From: Arthrobacter sp. Leaf69
GTDB taxonomy: Bacteria > Actinomycetota > Actinomycetes > Actinomycetales > Micrococcaceae
Reading direction: 5' to 3'
DNA: 64,000 bases
NCBI RefSeq assembly: GCF_001422645.1
Contig: NZ_LMLR01000001.1
Coordinates: 560,325 to 624,324, forward strand
The notes under the pieces were generated by a model. It saw nothing but the letters and a program-made list of their open reading frames with translations, made no database searches and was not told where the DNA came from. Below, piece by piece: positions 8,431-16,588 of this stretch (within the stretch, counting starts at the first letter, position 1; the number at the start of each line of letters is the position of its first letter). Position numbers and translations under genes: made by a program.

Positions 8431-9732
8431 TTAGGCTGCGGACTCCCGGTCTTCGTCGTCGCGGGCATCATTCAGCGATCCCTCCGTCGCCCGGCCGCCG
8501 GACCCGGCCTCCGGCCCGCTTCCGGGCTGGAGTTCCGGGGCCGCCACGGACCGCGGCGTCGCCTCCACGGCTGCGGGCGTCGTCAGACCGGCCGCGTCCA
8601 GTGCGTTGAGCTTCCGTGCCGTCGGCAGCACCCGGGCCTCCAGCGTCCCCACCATGGAGTTGTAGCGGTCCACGGACGTTTTGAGGGAGGCGCCGAGCTT
8701 GGTGACGTTCTCGCCGAGCGTCCCCATCCGCTCATAGAGCTGGTGGGCGAGTTCGAAGAGCTCCCGCGCGCTGTCCGTCAGCACGTCCTGGCGCCAGGTG
8801 AAAGCGACGGACTTCAGGACCGCCAGCAGCGTGGAGGGGGACGCCAGCACGACATTCCTGGACAGGGAATAGTCCAGCAGCGCCGGGTCCGCGGACAGTG
8901 CGGCGGCCAGGATCGACTCGGCCGGCAGGAAGCACACCACAAGTTCGGGGGAGTTGCCCGGGATGTCCCAGTATTTCTTGCCGCTCAGCGCATCCACGTG
9001 GGCCTTCAGGGCCTTGGCGTGGGCCAGCAGATGGGTCTGCTGGCCGCCCAGGAACTGCGCGTGCTGCTGACCGCCGGCGGACGCCCCAAGTTCCTGCGCC
9101 GCGAGGTAGGACGTGAGCGGTACTTTGGCGTCAACCACCAGCTGCTTTCCGCCGGGCAGCTGCACGACGAGGTCGGGCCGGACACTCGTCTCCGCCGCTG
9201 AGCCGTGTTGCTGCCCGCTGTGAACTTGTTCGTGGAAATCGACATGGCGCAGCATCCCGGCGGCCTCGACCACGCGGCGCAACTGGACTTCCCCCCACTG
9301 GCCCCGGGCGCTGTTGGACCGAAGAGCCGATTCCAGCGCGTGCGTGGAGCGCAGGAGCTGTTCGTCGGACAGCCGGGCTTCCTGCAGCTGCTGGGCAAGC
9401 TGGCCGTACTGCTCCAGCCGGTCGCGCTCCAGCAGGGACACCTGCTGCTGGACCGCAGTGAGTTTTTCCGCCACCGGCGCCAGCGCCCGCAGCACACTGC
9501 CGTCCTGGTTCCGGGATTCGCCCAGGTCGCGGTTCTGCGCGGCCAGCAGGCGCCTCTCGGCGTCGGCTGCCGCGAACTGGGCACTGACCTCGGAGAGCCG
9601 GGCGGAGACGGCGTCGAAGTCCTGCTCCACGGCAAGTGAGCGGCGCCGGAGCAACACGTAGACCACCGCGGCGCCGGCGACGGCGCCGACGAGCAGCATG
9701 AGCAGGGCAAGAATCAATGCAAAAGCTTCCAT
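8431..9732 (-). CDS. rmuC: DNA recombination protein RmuC
   Basis: A 433-residue RmuC-family protein: an N-terminal membrane helix (about residues 3-27), a coiled coil (about 30-150), then the nuclease-like RmuC domain. Visible domain motifs include ARGQWGEVQLRRVVEAAGM, VVDAKVPLTSYL and WRQDVLTDSARELFELAHQLYERM. The family limits inversion between short inverted repeats and is predicted to be a restriction-endonuclease-fold nuclease. The start at 9732 gives MEAFALILALLMLL; the frame stays open 60 codons further upstream, but that extension has no family sequence and overlaps the ychF promoter. It converges on ispH. Confidence 0.92.
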   Translation of the reverse strand: MEAFALILALLMLLVGAVAGAAVVYVLLRRRSLAVEQDFDAVSARLSEVSAQFAAADAERRLLAAQNRDLGESRNQDGSVLRALAPVAEKLTAVQQQVSLLERDRLEQYGQLAQQLQEARLSDEQLLRSTHALESALRSNSARGQWGEVQLRRVVEAAGMLRHVDFHEQVHSGQQHGSAAETSVRPDLVVQLPGGKQLVVDAKVPLTSYLAAQELGASAGGQQHAQFLGGQQTHLLAHAKALKAHVDALSGKKYWDIPGNSPELVVCFLPAESILAAALSADPALLDYSLSRNVVLASPSTLLAVLKSVAFTWRQDVLTDSARELFELAHQLYERMGTLGENVTKLGASLKTSVDRYNSMVGTLEARVLPTARKLNALDAAGLTTPAAVEATPRSVAAPELQPGSGPEAGSGGRATEGSLNDARDDEDRESAA

Positions 9733-9824
9733 GCCTTCACTTTGGCACGCCCCTGCGACAGTTTCCGGCCGGCGCCCTGCGGACAGCGATCCCGGGCCGT
9801 CACAGGGTCCCCGGCCACAGCGGG

Positions 9825-9830
9825 TAGAAT
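9825..9830 (+). promoter_or_regulatory. Leaderless -10 box of ychF
   Basis: TAGAAT ends 8 bases before the GTG at 9839, with no ribosome site between them. It places the transcription start on or next to the start codon and supports GTG 9839 over the longer open frame from 9698. Confidence 0.55.
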
Positions 9831-9838
9831 TAGTACTC

Positions 9839-10924
9839 GTGGCTCTTACTATTGGCATCGTCGGACTGCCCAACGTCGGCAAATCAACTCTTTTCAACGC
9901 ACTGACCCGCAACCAGGTGCTCGCAGCGAACTACCCGTTCGCCACGATCGAGCCCAACGTCGGCGTCGTCAACCTGCCGGACCCGCGGCTCGCCAAGCTG
10001 GCCGCCGTCTTCGGCTCCCAGCGGCTGCTGCCCGCGCCGGTGTCTTTCGTGGACATTGCCGGGATAGTGAAGGGCGCGTCGGAGGGTGAAGGCCTGGGCA
10101 ACAAGTTCCTCGCCAACATCCGCGAGGCCGAGGCCATCGCCCAGGTTGTCCGCGTGTTCGATGATCCCGACGTCATCCACGTCGACGGCAAAGTGGATCC
10201 CGGCTCCGACATGGAGACCATCAACACCGAACTGATCCTGGCCGACCTCCAGACGATCGAAAACGCGATTCCGCGGATCGAAAAGGAAGTCAAAATCAAG
10301 AAGCGGGAAGCCGCAGAGCTGGCTGCCATCAAGGCGGCCCAAACCGTGCTGGAACGCGGCGACACCATCTTCTCCTCGATCAAGAGCGACAAGCTGGAGA
10401 TGGAGCACCTCAAGGAGCTCGGCCTCCTGACCGCCAAGCCGTTTATCTACGTCTTCAACGCGGACGAAGGCATCCTCGGAAACCCGGAGAAGCAGGCGGA
10501 ACTGCGGGCCATGGTGGCGCCGGCAGACGCGATCTTCCTCGACGCCAAGCTCGAATCCGACCTTGTCGAGCTCGACGAGGAAGAGGCCCGCGAAATGCTG
10601 GAAATGAACGGGCAGGACGAATCCGGCCTGGACCAGCTGGCCCGCGTCGGTTTCCACACCCTCGGGCTGCAGACCTACCTCACCGCAGGACCCAAGGAGA
10701 CACGGGCCTGGACCATCCACCGGGGTGACACCGCACCGCAGGCCGCCGGCGTGATCCACTCCGATTTCCAGCGCGGCTTCATCAAGGCCGAAGTTGTCTC
10801 CTTCGACGACCTCATCGAGGCCGGATCCATGGCCGAGGCGAAGTCCCGCGGCAAGGTCCGCATTGAAGGCAAGGAATATGTCATGGCCGACGGCGACGTC
10901 GTGGAGTTCCGCTTCAACGTCTGA
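9839..10924 (+). CDS. ychF: Redox/ribosome-associated GTPase/ATPase YchF (Obg-like)
   Basis: A 361-residue P-loop protein of the Obg/YchF family, which associates with ribosomes and in characterised members hydrolyses ATP. G1 is GLPNVGKS (residues 9-16), switch II is DIAGIVKGA, and the NADE motif typical of YchF replaces NKxD. A coiled-coil insert (about 120-200) and the C-terminal TGS domain ([21 protein letters not shown]) are present. Length matches the family exactly when started at GTG 9839. It is followed by a clear terminator, so it is monocistronic. Synteny ispH-ychF matches Rv1110-Rv1112 from memory. Confidence 0.96.
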   Translation: MALTIGIVGLPNVGKSTLFNALTRNQVLAANYPFATIEPNVGVVNLPDPRLAKLAAVFGSQRLLPAPVSFVDIAGIVKGASEGEGLGNKFLANIREAEAIAQVVRVFDDPDVIHVDGKVDPGSDMETINTELILADLQTIENAIPRIEKEVKIKKREAAELAAIKAAQTVLERGDTIFSSIKSDKLEMEHLKELGLLTAKPFIYVFNADEGILGNPEKQAELRAMVAPADAIFLDAKLESDLVELDEEEAREMLEMNGQDESGLDQLARVGFHTLGLQTYLTAGPKETRAWTIHRGDTAPQAAGVIHSDFQRGFIKAEVVSFDDLIEAGSMAEAKSRGKVRIEGKEYVMADGDVVEFRFNV

Positions 10925-10927
10925 GGG

Positions 10928-10945
10928 CTTGATGATGTCATCAAG
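10928..10945. other. 18-bp perfect palindrome after ychF
   Basis: CTTGATGA and TCATCAAG flank a central TG, four bases after the ychF stop. It is too short and U-poor to be the main terminator, which follows at 10966. It may be an operator, or an auxiliary RNA hairpin. Confidence 0.5.
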
Positions 10946-10965
10946 TAATTAAGGATTAACTCGAG

Positions 10966-10993
10966 AAGCCCCGATTTCTACATCGGGGCTTTT
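10966..10993 (+). terminator. Rho-independent terminator of ychF
   Basis: A 10-bp stem (10966-10975 with 10982-10991), a 6-base loop and a following T run. The A-rich left arm also lets it work in the opposite direction. Confidence 0.85.
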
Positions 10994-11248
10994 CCTGTGT
11001 CCGGGGAGATTAGCGCGGAGCCGCCGCTCCGTCAATACCCCCGGCGGAATTCTGCAGGGCAATCGCAGCCGAATGTTGCAGCTCTGTAACGAACTTTACA
11101 GTTGGTCAACTTTCGTCGCTTCGCGCTGATTTTGAGGTTTACGCTACATCCCATGTGAGACGCACCACACTGCCGCTGGGGGAGTGTGGACGTCTGCCCG
11201 GTGCCTACGGCCTCGGTCTCAACCACACCACAGAAACAAGGAGGCGGA
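10994..11248 (+). promoter_or_regulatory. Leader and promoter region of first peptide importer
   Basis: No gene is visible in the 324 bases between ychF and the binding-protein gene. After the palindrome and terminator, the rest is a lower-GC promoter-like stretch (11085-11155, with TTGAGG at 11132 and TACGCT at 11140). It is followed by a leader containing a small hairpin, CCACACT (11165-11171) with AGTGTGG (11183-11189), and a strong AAGGAGG site. The second importer's leader (18419-18670) has a similar plan, including the shared GGAGGCGGAATGCG start context. Promoter boxes are not certain. Confidence 0.4.
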
Positions 11249-13030
11249 ATGCGCTTCGGTCGTATTTCCAAAGCAGTGGGCGTGGCAGCAGCAGCTGCCC
11301 TCGCCCTCAGCGCCTGCGCTGGCACCAGTGGCGGGTCATCCCCGTCGACTGCTGCGGCAGCAAGCAAATCAGGCGGATCTGCAACAGTCGTGGAGGTGAA
11401 CGCGTTCAACACGTTTAACCCCAACACGGCGGACGGCAACACCGACATCAACTCGAAGATCAGCTACGCCACCCACTCGGGTTTCTTCTACATCGACAAT
11501 AAGCTGAACGTTGTACGCAACGAAAAGTTCGGCAAGATGGAAAAGGTCTCGGACAACCCGTTGACGGTCAAGTACACCATCAACGACGGCGTGAAGTGGT
11601 CGGACGGTACTCCCGTTACCGCAGCCGACCTCGTGCTGCAGTGGGCCGCCTTCTCCGGCTACTACGACGATGCCAACGCAGAGGCCAAGACCGGAACGTC
11701 CTACTTCTCCTACGCCGGCGACCCCACGGGCATCGCCCTGACGGACTTCCCGGAGCTCGGCGAAGACGGCCGCTCCATGACGTTGAAGTACTCCAAGCCG
11801 TTTGCTGACTGGGAAATCGCCATTGGCGGCCCCGGCATCGACATCCCGGCCCACGTCCTGGCCAAGAAGGCCGGACTGGCGGATGCCAAGGCATTCGTCG
11901 ACCTGGTCAAGGGCATGCCCCGCGGCGATGCCAAGGCACCCAAGCCCGCCAACGCGCAGCTGAAGGCCATGGCGGACATGTGGAACACCGGCTTCGATTC
12001 CAAGACCCTGCCGGCCGATCCCAACCTGTACCTCTCCAACGGCCCCTACATCGTCAAGGGTGTCAACCAGGACCAGTCCCTGACCATGGTCAAGAACAAG
12101 GACTACAACTGGGGTCCGGAAGCCATGCTGGACGAGATCACGGTCCGCTACATCGGTTCCGCTCCCGCCCAGGTTCAGGCGCTTAAGAACGGCGAAGCCG
12201 ACATCATCGCACCGCAGGCATCGGCTGACACGGTGGAGCAGCTCAAGGCCCTCGAAAGCCAGGGCGTTACGGTCGAGGTCGGAAACCAGCTGTCCTACGA
12301 CCACATCGACCTCAACTTCTCCGGTGTATTTGCCGAGAAGAATGTCCGCGAAGCGTTCATGAAGAGCGTCCCGCGCAAGGACATCGTTGACAAGATCGTC
12401 AAGAAGCTGGACCCGGAGGCCAAGCCGCTCGATTCCCAGCTGTTCGTGCCGGACCAGGCCCTGTACACCGAGTCCGTCAAGGACAACGGCTCCTCGGCCT
12501 ACCAGGATGTCGACATCGAAGGTGCAAAGAAGCTCCTCAACGGTGCCACGCCTGAAGTCCGCATCATGTACAACAAGGACAACCCCAACCGTGCCGACGC
12601 GTTCGCACTGATCAGCGAGTCCGCCACCAAGGCAGGCTTCAAGATCGTCGACGGCGGCCTGGGCAAGTCGGACTGGGGCAAGGCCCTCGGTGACGGCTCC
12701 TACGATGCCACCATCTTCGGCTGGATCAACTCGGGTGTCGGCGTCTCCGGCGTTCCGCAGATCTTCAAGTCGGGCAACGACTCCAACTTCAACCAGTTCA
12801 GCGATCCGGAAGCCGACAAGCTCATGGATGAACTGATTGTCACCACGGACAAGACCAAGCAGGATGAGCTCATCAAGCAGATCGACCAGAAGATCTGGGC
12901 TTCCTCTTACGGCCTTCCGCTGTTCCAGGCAGTCGGCGTGGACGCTTACAGCGACCGCATCACCGGCGTGAAGTACATGCCGAACCAGACCGGTGTCTGG
13001 TGGAACTTCTGGGAGTGGGCACAGAAGTAG
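11249..13030 (+). CDS. Peptide ABC transporter substrate-binding lipoprotein (family 5), cluster 1
   Basis: A 593-residue DppA/OppA-type binding protein (SBP_bac_5). The signal is MRFGRISKAV, then a hydrophobic core and lipobox LSAC with Cys23. Family landmarks include WSDGTPVTAADLVLQW, NGPYIVKG and the final NQTGVWWNFWEWAQK. The start at ATG 11249 is set by AAGGAGG and the signal peptide; the frame is open upstream to 11186. It delivers oligopeptides or similar solutes to the permeases at 13208 and 14746. A strong hairpin lies between it and them. Its first 23 residues closely resemble those of the second importer's binding protein at 18671, which suggests a shared ancestry. Confidence 0.93.
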   Translation: MRFGRISKAVGVAAAAALALSACAGTSGGSSPSTAAAASKSGGSATVVEVNAFNTFNPNTADGNTDINSKISYATHSGFFYIDNKLNVVRNEKFGKMEKVSDNPLTVKYTINDGVKWSDGTPVTAADLVLQWAAFSGYYDDANAEAKTGTSYFSYAGDPTGIALTDFPELGEDGRSMTLKYSKPFADWEIAIGGPGIDIPAHVLAKKAGLADAKAFVDLVKGMPRGDAKAPKPANAQLKAMADMWNTGFDSKTLPADPNLYLSNGPYIVKGVNQDQSLTMVKNKDYNWGPEAMLDEITVRYIGSAPAQVQALKNGEADIIAPQASADTVEQLKALESQGVTVEVGNQLSYDHIDLNFSGVFAEKNVREAFMKSVPRKDIVDKIVKKLDPEAKPLDSQLFVPDQALYTESVKDNGSSAYQDVDIEGAKKLLNGATPEVRIMYNKDNPNRADAFALISESATKAGFKIVDGGLGKSDWGKALGDGSYDATIFGWINSGVGVSGVPQIFKSGNDSNFNQFSDPEADKLMDELIVTTDKTKQDELIKQIDQKIWASSYGLPLFQAVGVDAYSDRITGVKYMPNQTGVWWNFWEWAQK

Positions 13031-13059
13031 CCGACGACCGCAAGTGACACTTGCTAGCT

Positions 13060-13098
13060 AAAGGCGTCGGGACCGGGCAATTTGGTCCCGGCGCCTTT
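13060..13098 (+). terminator. Intercistronic hairpin between binding protein and permease (cluster 1)
   Basis: A 15-bp stem (13060-13074 with 13084-13098, one T-G pair) with a 9-base loop. Flanking GCTAG (13053-13057) and CTAGC (13099-13103) can extend it. The U tract is only ttt-ct. It may partly terminate transcription or protect the upstream mRNA, favouring binding protein over permease. Confidence 0.7.
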
Positions 13099-13207
13099 CT
13101 AGCGAACCCCCTCATGATGGCGGGCCCGCCCCGCCATCGCGGGAAACGGCCAAACTCTGCGACCGGTCCGGGCAACCCCTGGGCCCGAATACCGAGGTTC
13201 TATTCCA

Positions 13208-14749
13208 ATGGTGACCTACATAGTCCGGCGGCTTATCACTGCCGCCCTCATACTTCTTGGTGCATCCTTTCTGGTGTATCTCCTGACAGCGGCGTCAGGC
13301 GACCCCCTCGAGGAATTCCGCGCCAGCAGCGCTCCCAACAAACAGCAACTGATGGAAGCACGCACCGAGTTGCTGCAGCTGGACACACCAGCACCCATCC
13401 GGTATTTCCACTGGCTCGGCGGTGCGGCGCAATGCCTCATCCCGTTCGCCAACTCGTGTGACCTGGGCAAGAACATCGCCGGCCAGCCCATTACCGACGC
13501 CCTCGGGCACGCACTGGTCCAGACACTGACCCTGGTCACCGGGGCCACCGTGCTGGCGATCCTGATCGGCATCACGCTCGGCATCATCACGGCACTGCGC
13601 CAGTACAGCACGCTGGACTACGGCGTGACCTTCATGGCCTTCCTGTTCTTCTCCCTCCCGATCTTCTGGGTTGCGGTCCTCCTGAAGGAGTTCGGCGCCA
13701 TCGGGTTCAACAACTTCCTCAGGAATCCTGAGATACCCATACCGGCAGCCCTCGTCATCGGCGCCGTCATCGGTGTGCTGGCGGCCGTGACGGTCGGCGG
13801 CGAGATGAAACGCAGGCTGCTCATCGGCGGCGTCGTGTTCCTGTTTGCCGCGGCCGTGCTGATGTACTTCTCCGCCACCGAGTGGTTCAAGAACCCCGGG
13901 CTGGGCCCGCTGGTCATTGCGATCGCCGGCGTCGGGATTGCGTTCGCCGTGACGCTGCTCTCGGCAGGCCTCAAGAACCGCAAGGCGCTGCAGTCGGCGC
14001 TGATCGCCGTCGGCGTCGGGCTGGTTGTCTACTTCGTCATCCAGCCGTTGCTCGATCAAGCGACGTTCCTGATGATCGTGCTCCTCGCGATCGCGGCGGT
14101 CCTCGTCGGGATGGGCATTGGCTACCTGATGGGCGGCTACGACCGCGGCCAGTCCATGCGGGCTGCCGCGCTCACCTCGTTCCTGGTGGGGTTCCTGATC
14201 CTGCTGGACCGTTTTATGCAGGCGTGGCCCGAGTACTTCAACAACAGCCGGGTCCGCGGCCGCCCCATTGCCACCATCGGCGCCAGCACCCCGAACATCG
14301 AAGGCGACTTCTGGACCCTGAGCCTGGACTCCTTCACGCACCTGATCCTTCCGACCATCGCACTCATCCTGATTTCGCTGGCCGGATACACCCGGTTCAC
14401 CCGCGCCTCGATGCTGGAAATCATGAACATGGACTACATCCGGACCGCCCGGGCCAAGGGCCTGTCGGAACGGACCGTGGTGATGCGCCATGCCTTCCGC
14501 AACGCGCTGATCCCGATCGCCACGATCGTTGCCTTCGACATCGGCGCGCTGATCGGCGGCGCCGTCATCACCGAAACCGTCTTCTCCGTCCGCGGCATGG
14601 GCTTCCTGTTCCTCGACGGCATCACGCACGTCGATCCCAACCCGGTGATGGGCGTCTTCCTCTGTGTGGCCATCACGGCCATGGGTTTCAACCTCATTGC
14701 GGACCTTGCGTACTCCGCACTTGATCCACGCGTAAGGGTAAAAGCATGA
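13208..14749 (+). CDS. Peptide ABC transporter permease (DppB type) with a large membrane insert
   Basis: A 513-residue inner-membrane permease; typical DppB proteins have about 310-340 residues. The N-terminal DppB signature (YIVRRLITAALILLG, then GDPLEEFRA) and the C-terminal part (YTRFTRASMLEIMNMDYIRTARAKG, the EAA-type loop, then the last helices) are standard. Between them, about residues 175-345, lies an additional block with roughly five or six hydrophobic helices. I infer this is a lineage-specific insertion between the third and fourth core helices. The reading frame is intact. The start could also be the adjacent GTG at 13211. It ends in an ATGA overlap with the next permease. Confidence 0.9.
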   Translation: MVTYIVRRLITAALILLGASFLVYLLTAASGDPLEEFRASSAPNKQQLMEARTELLQLDTPAPIRYFHWLGGAAQCLIPFANSCDLGKNIAGQPITDALGHALVQTLTLVTGATVLAILIGITLGIITALRQYSTLDYGVTFMAFLFFSLPIFWVAVLLKEFGAIGFNNFLRNPEIPIPAALVIGAVIGVLAAVTVGGEMKRRLLIGGVVFLFAAAVLMYFSATEWFKNPGLGPLVIAIAGVGIAFAVTLLSAGLKNRKALQSALIAVGVGLVVYFVIQPLLDQATFLMIVLLAIAAVLVGMGIGYLMGGYDRGQSMRAAALTSFLVGFLILLDRFMQAWPEYFNNSRVRGRPIATIGASTPNIEGDFWTLSLDSFTHLILPTIALILISLAGYTRFTRASMLEIMNMDYIRTARAKGLSERTVVMRHAFRNALIPIATIVAFDIGALIGGAVITETVFSVRGMGFLFLDGITHVDPNPVMGVFLCVAITAMGFNLIADLAYSALDPRVRVKA

Positions 14750-15846
14750 GCCAGCCAAGTCAGCAGGACGAGATCGTGGCAGAAGACGCGGGGCTGCCGC
14801 AGTCCGCGGCAGGCATCGAGCCGGTCCTCGAAGCCAAGGGCCTGAGCCAGGGGCAGATTGTCCGGAAACGGTTCCTGGGCCACACCGGCGCCATCATCGG
14901 ACTCGTCGTTTTCGCCATCATCTTTGTAATGGCATTCACGTCCGTGGGCTACTGGGGCATCCCCGGCTGGTGGAAATACAGCCACGACGAGGTTGCCCCT
15001 CTGGTCAACGACGGCGTGCCCACGGCTTCGCTGTGGCCGCTGGCCTGGGGCGAACACCCCTTCGGCCAGGACCGCATCGGCCGTGACCTCTTCGCCATGA
15101 CCATGCGCGGCGCCCAGCAGTCCATCACCGTCATGGTGGTGATCGGCCTCATCGCCGGCTTTATCGGCGTCGTGGTCGGGGCGCTGTCCGGGTACTTCCG
15201 CGGCTGGACCGAAGCGGTGCTGATGCGCCTCACCGACGTCATCATCATCATCCCGGGCCTGCTGCTCGCCGCCGTGATGGCACAGATGGCCGGCCGGCGG
15301 GACTCCGGCGGCTGGTTCTCCTCCTTCGCCAGCAACAACGGCATCCTCGCGCTGGGCATCTTCCTCGGCCTGATCACATGGGTGGGACTCGCCCGCCTGA
15401 TGCGTGGGGAGTTCCTCTCGCTGCGTGAACGCGAGTTCGTGGACGCGGCACGGATCTCGGGCGCCAGCAACGCCAGGATCATCTTCAAGCACATCCTGCC
15501 CAACGCCGTCGGCGTGTTGATTGTCAACATCACGCTGACCATGTCCGCCGCGATCCTCACCGAGACGGCACTGAGCTACCTCGGCGTCGGCGTGAAGGCT
15601 CCGGACACGTCGCTGGGGTTGCTCATTTCGCAGAACCAGGAGGCTTTTGCTACCCGGCCCTGGCTGTTCTGGTACCCCGGCCTCTTCATCGTCCTGATCT
15701 GCCTGAGCATCAACTTCATCGGTGACGGCCTGCGGGACGCGTTCGATCCGCGGCAGAAGAAATTCAACGCCAAGAAGGCCAAGGACGCCGGACATCCGCT
15801 CGAGCCGACACCTGTCACCGCGTTCGACGGAACCAAGGACGACTAG
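14746..15846 (+). CDS. Peptide ABC transporter permease (DppC type), cluster 1
   Basis: A 366-residue DppC-family permease. A hydrophilic cytoplasmic N-terminus of about 45 residues precedes the first helix (GAIIGLVVFAIIFVMAF). The segment HPFGQDRIGRDLFAMTMRGAQ is the family hallmark, and the EAA loop is EFVDAARISGASNARIIFKHILPN. It is longer than usual because of a loop insert (GGWFSSFASNNGI). The start overlaps the previous stop (ATGA), so it is translationally coupled to the DppB-type subunit. The ATPase gene follows only after an antisense PH-domain gene. Confidence 0.92.
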   Translation: MSQPSQQDEIVAEDAGLPQSAAGIEPVLEAKGLSQGQIVRKRFLGHTGAIIGLVVFAIIFVMAFTSVGYWGIPGWWKYSHDEVAPLVNDGVPTASLWPLAWGEHPFGQDRIGRDLFAMTMRGAQQSITVMVVIGLIAGFIGVVVGALSGYFRGWTEAVLMRLTDVIIIIPGLLLAAVMAQMAGRRDSGGWFSSFASNNGILALGIFLGLITWVGLARLMRGEFLSLREREFVDAARISGASNARIIFKHILPNAVGVLIVNITLTMSAAILTETALSYLGVGVKAPDTSLGLLISQNQEAFATRPWLFWYPGLFIVLICLSINFIGDGLRDAFDPRQKKFNAKKAKDAGHPLEPTPVTAFDGTKDD

Positions 15847-15879
15847 GTGCCCACGCCCCGCAGTGCCTGCACGGCCGAG

Positions 15880-16509
15880 CTACCGGGCGGCGACCGTCCA
15901 GTAGCTGGCCGCCAGCAACAGTACGACGGCGGCAGCCGCCGCCCAGCGGTACGTCACCTTCACCGCGGTGGCGGCGGCGTCACCGGCGGCAAGCGCGCCG
16001 CTTTCCACCAGGTCCTGCCAGCGGGTCCGTACGATCCGGGCTGCCTGACCGGAATCGGTGGTCTTGAGATCCCCGGGGCGCACGGACTGGCCGGGACCGT
16101 AGCTAGTTGCGGGCAGGCCCCTGAGGTCCTCCGGCTGGGCGTTGCGCCCGCCCCAGATTCCGGGCGCGGGCGCTGCCCAGGCCGCGTAGCTCTTGTGCGC
16201 CGTGACCAGGGTGAGGGCAAAGCGGGTGTCGACATGCACCAGCGCTTCCCAGGGCACCACCACGGAGCGGAACGGGTTCTCCAGCGTGACCCCGTGGTCG
16301 TGGACCACGACGGCGGGCATCCAGAACAGCTGCCAGCCAAGGAACGCGATCAGCAGCAGCGGAGCCGTTCCGGCCAGGGCCGCCGGCCCGGCAGTGATCA
16401 CCGTGACCACGATGCCCAGCGCCGCAACCGACCAGGACAGCCAGGCGAACCAGGTGTTCGTTCGGGCCTTGAAGATTTCAACGGTACCGGCATGCGGCGT
16501 AGAGCTCAT
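15880..16509 (-). CDS. PH-domain membrane protein, antisense within the transporter cluster
   Basis: A 209-residue protein with two N-terminal transmembrane helices (about residues 19-62), then a bacterial PH-type domain (VVVHDHGVTLENPFRSVVVPWEALVHVDTRFALTLV), a linker, and one C-terminal helix (about 186-205). The family is common in actinobacteria and its role is unknown. It lies on the opposite strand between the DppC permease and the ATPase gene of the same importer, a place where no gene sits in the second cluster. It may be an insertion that split the operon. The family call is moderate. Confidence 0.8.
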   Translation of the reverse strand: MSSTPHAGTVEIFKARTNTWFAWLSWSVAALGIVVTVITAGPAALAGTAPLLLIAFLGWQLFWMPAVVVHDHGVTLENPFRSVVVPWEALVHVDTRFALTLVTAHKSYAAWAAPAPGIWGGRNAQPEDLRGLPATSYGPGQSVRPGDLKTTDSGQAARIVRTRWQDLVESGALAAGDAAATAVKVTYRWAAAAAVVLLLAASYWTVAAR

Positions 16510-16588
16510 GCCCCTAATAATTCAGTATTCCGAGCCGCAGCACTAATCCCCGGTGAACCGGCGGCCCGGGTGGAAGGAAAGCCCCATC

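Noticed and set aside
9698..9838. N-terminal extension of ychF
   Set aside because: The family begins at [16 protein letters not shown]; the extension overlaps the rmuC start and the TAGAAT promoter box.
9733..9912. 60-codon N-terminal extension of rmuC
   Set aside because: It precedes the membrane anchor without family similarity and runs antisense into ychF.
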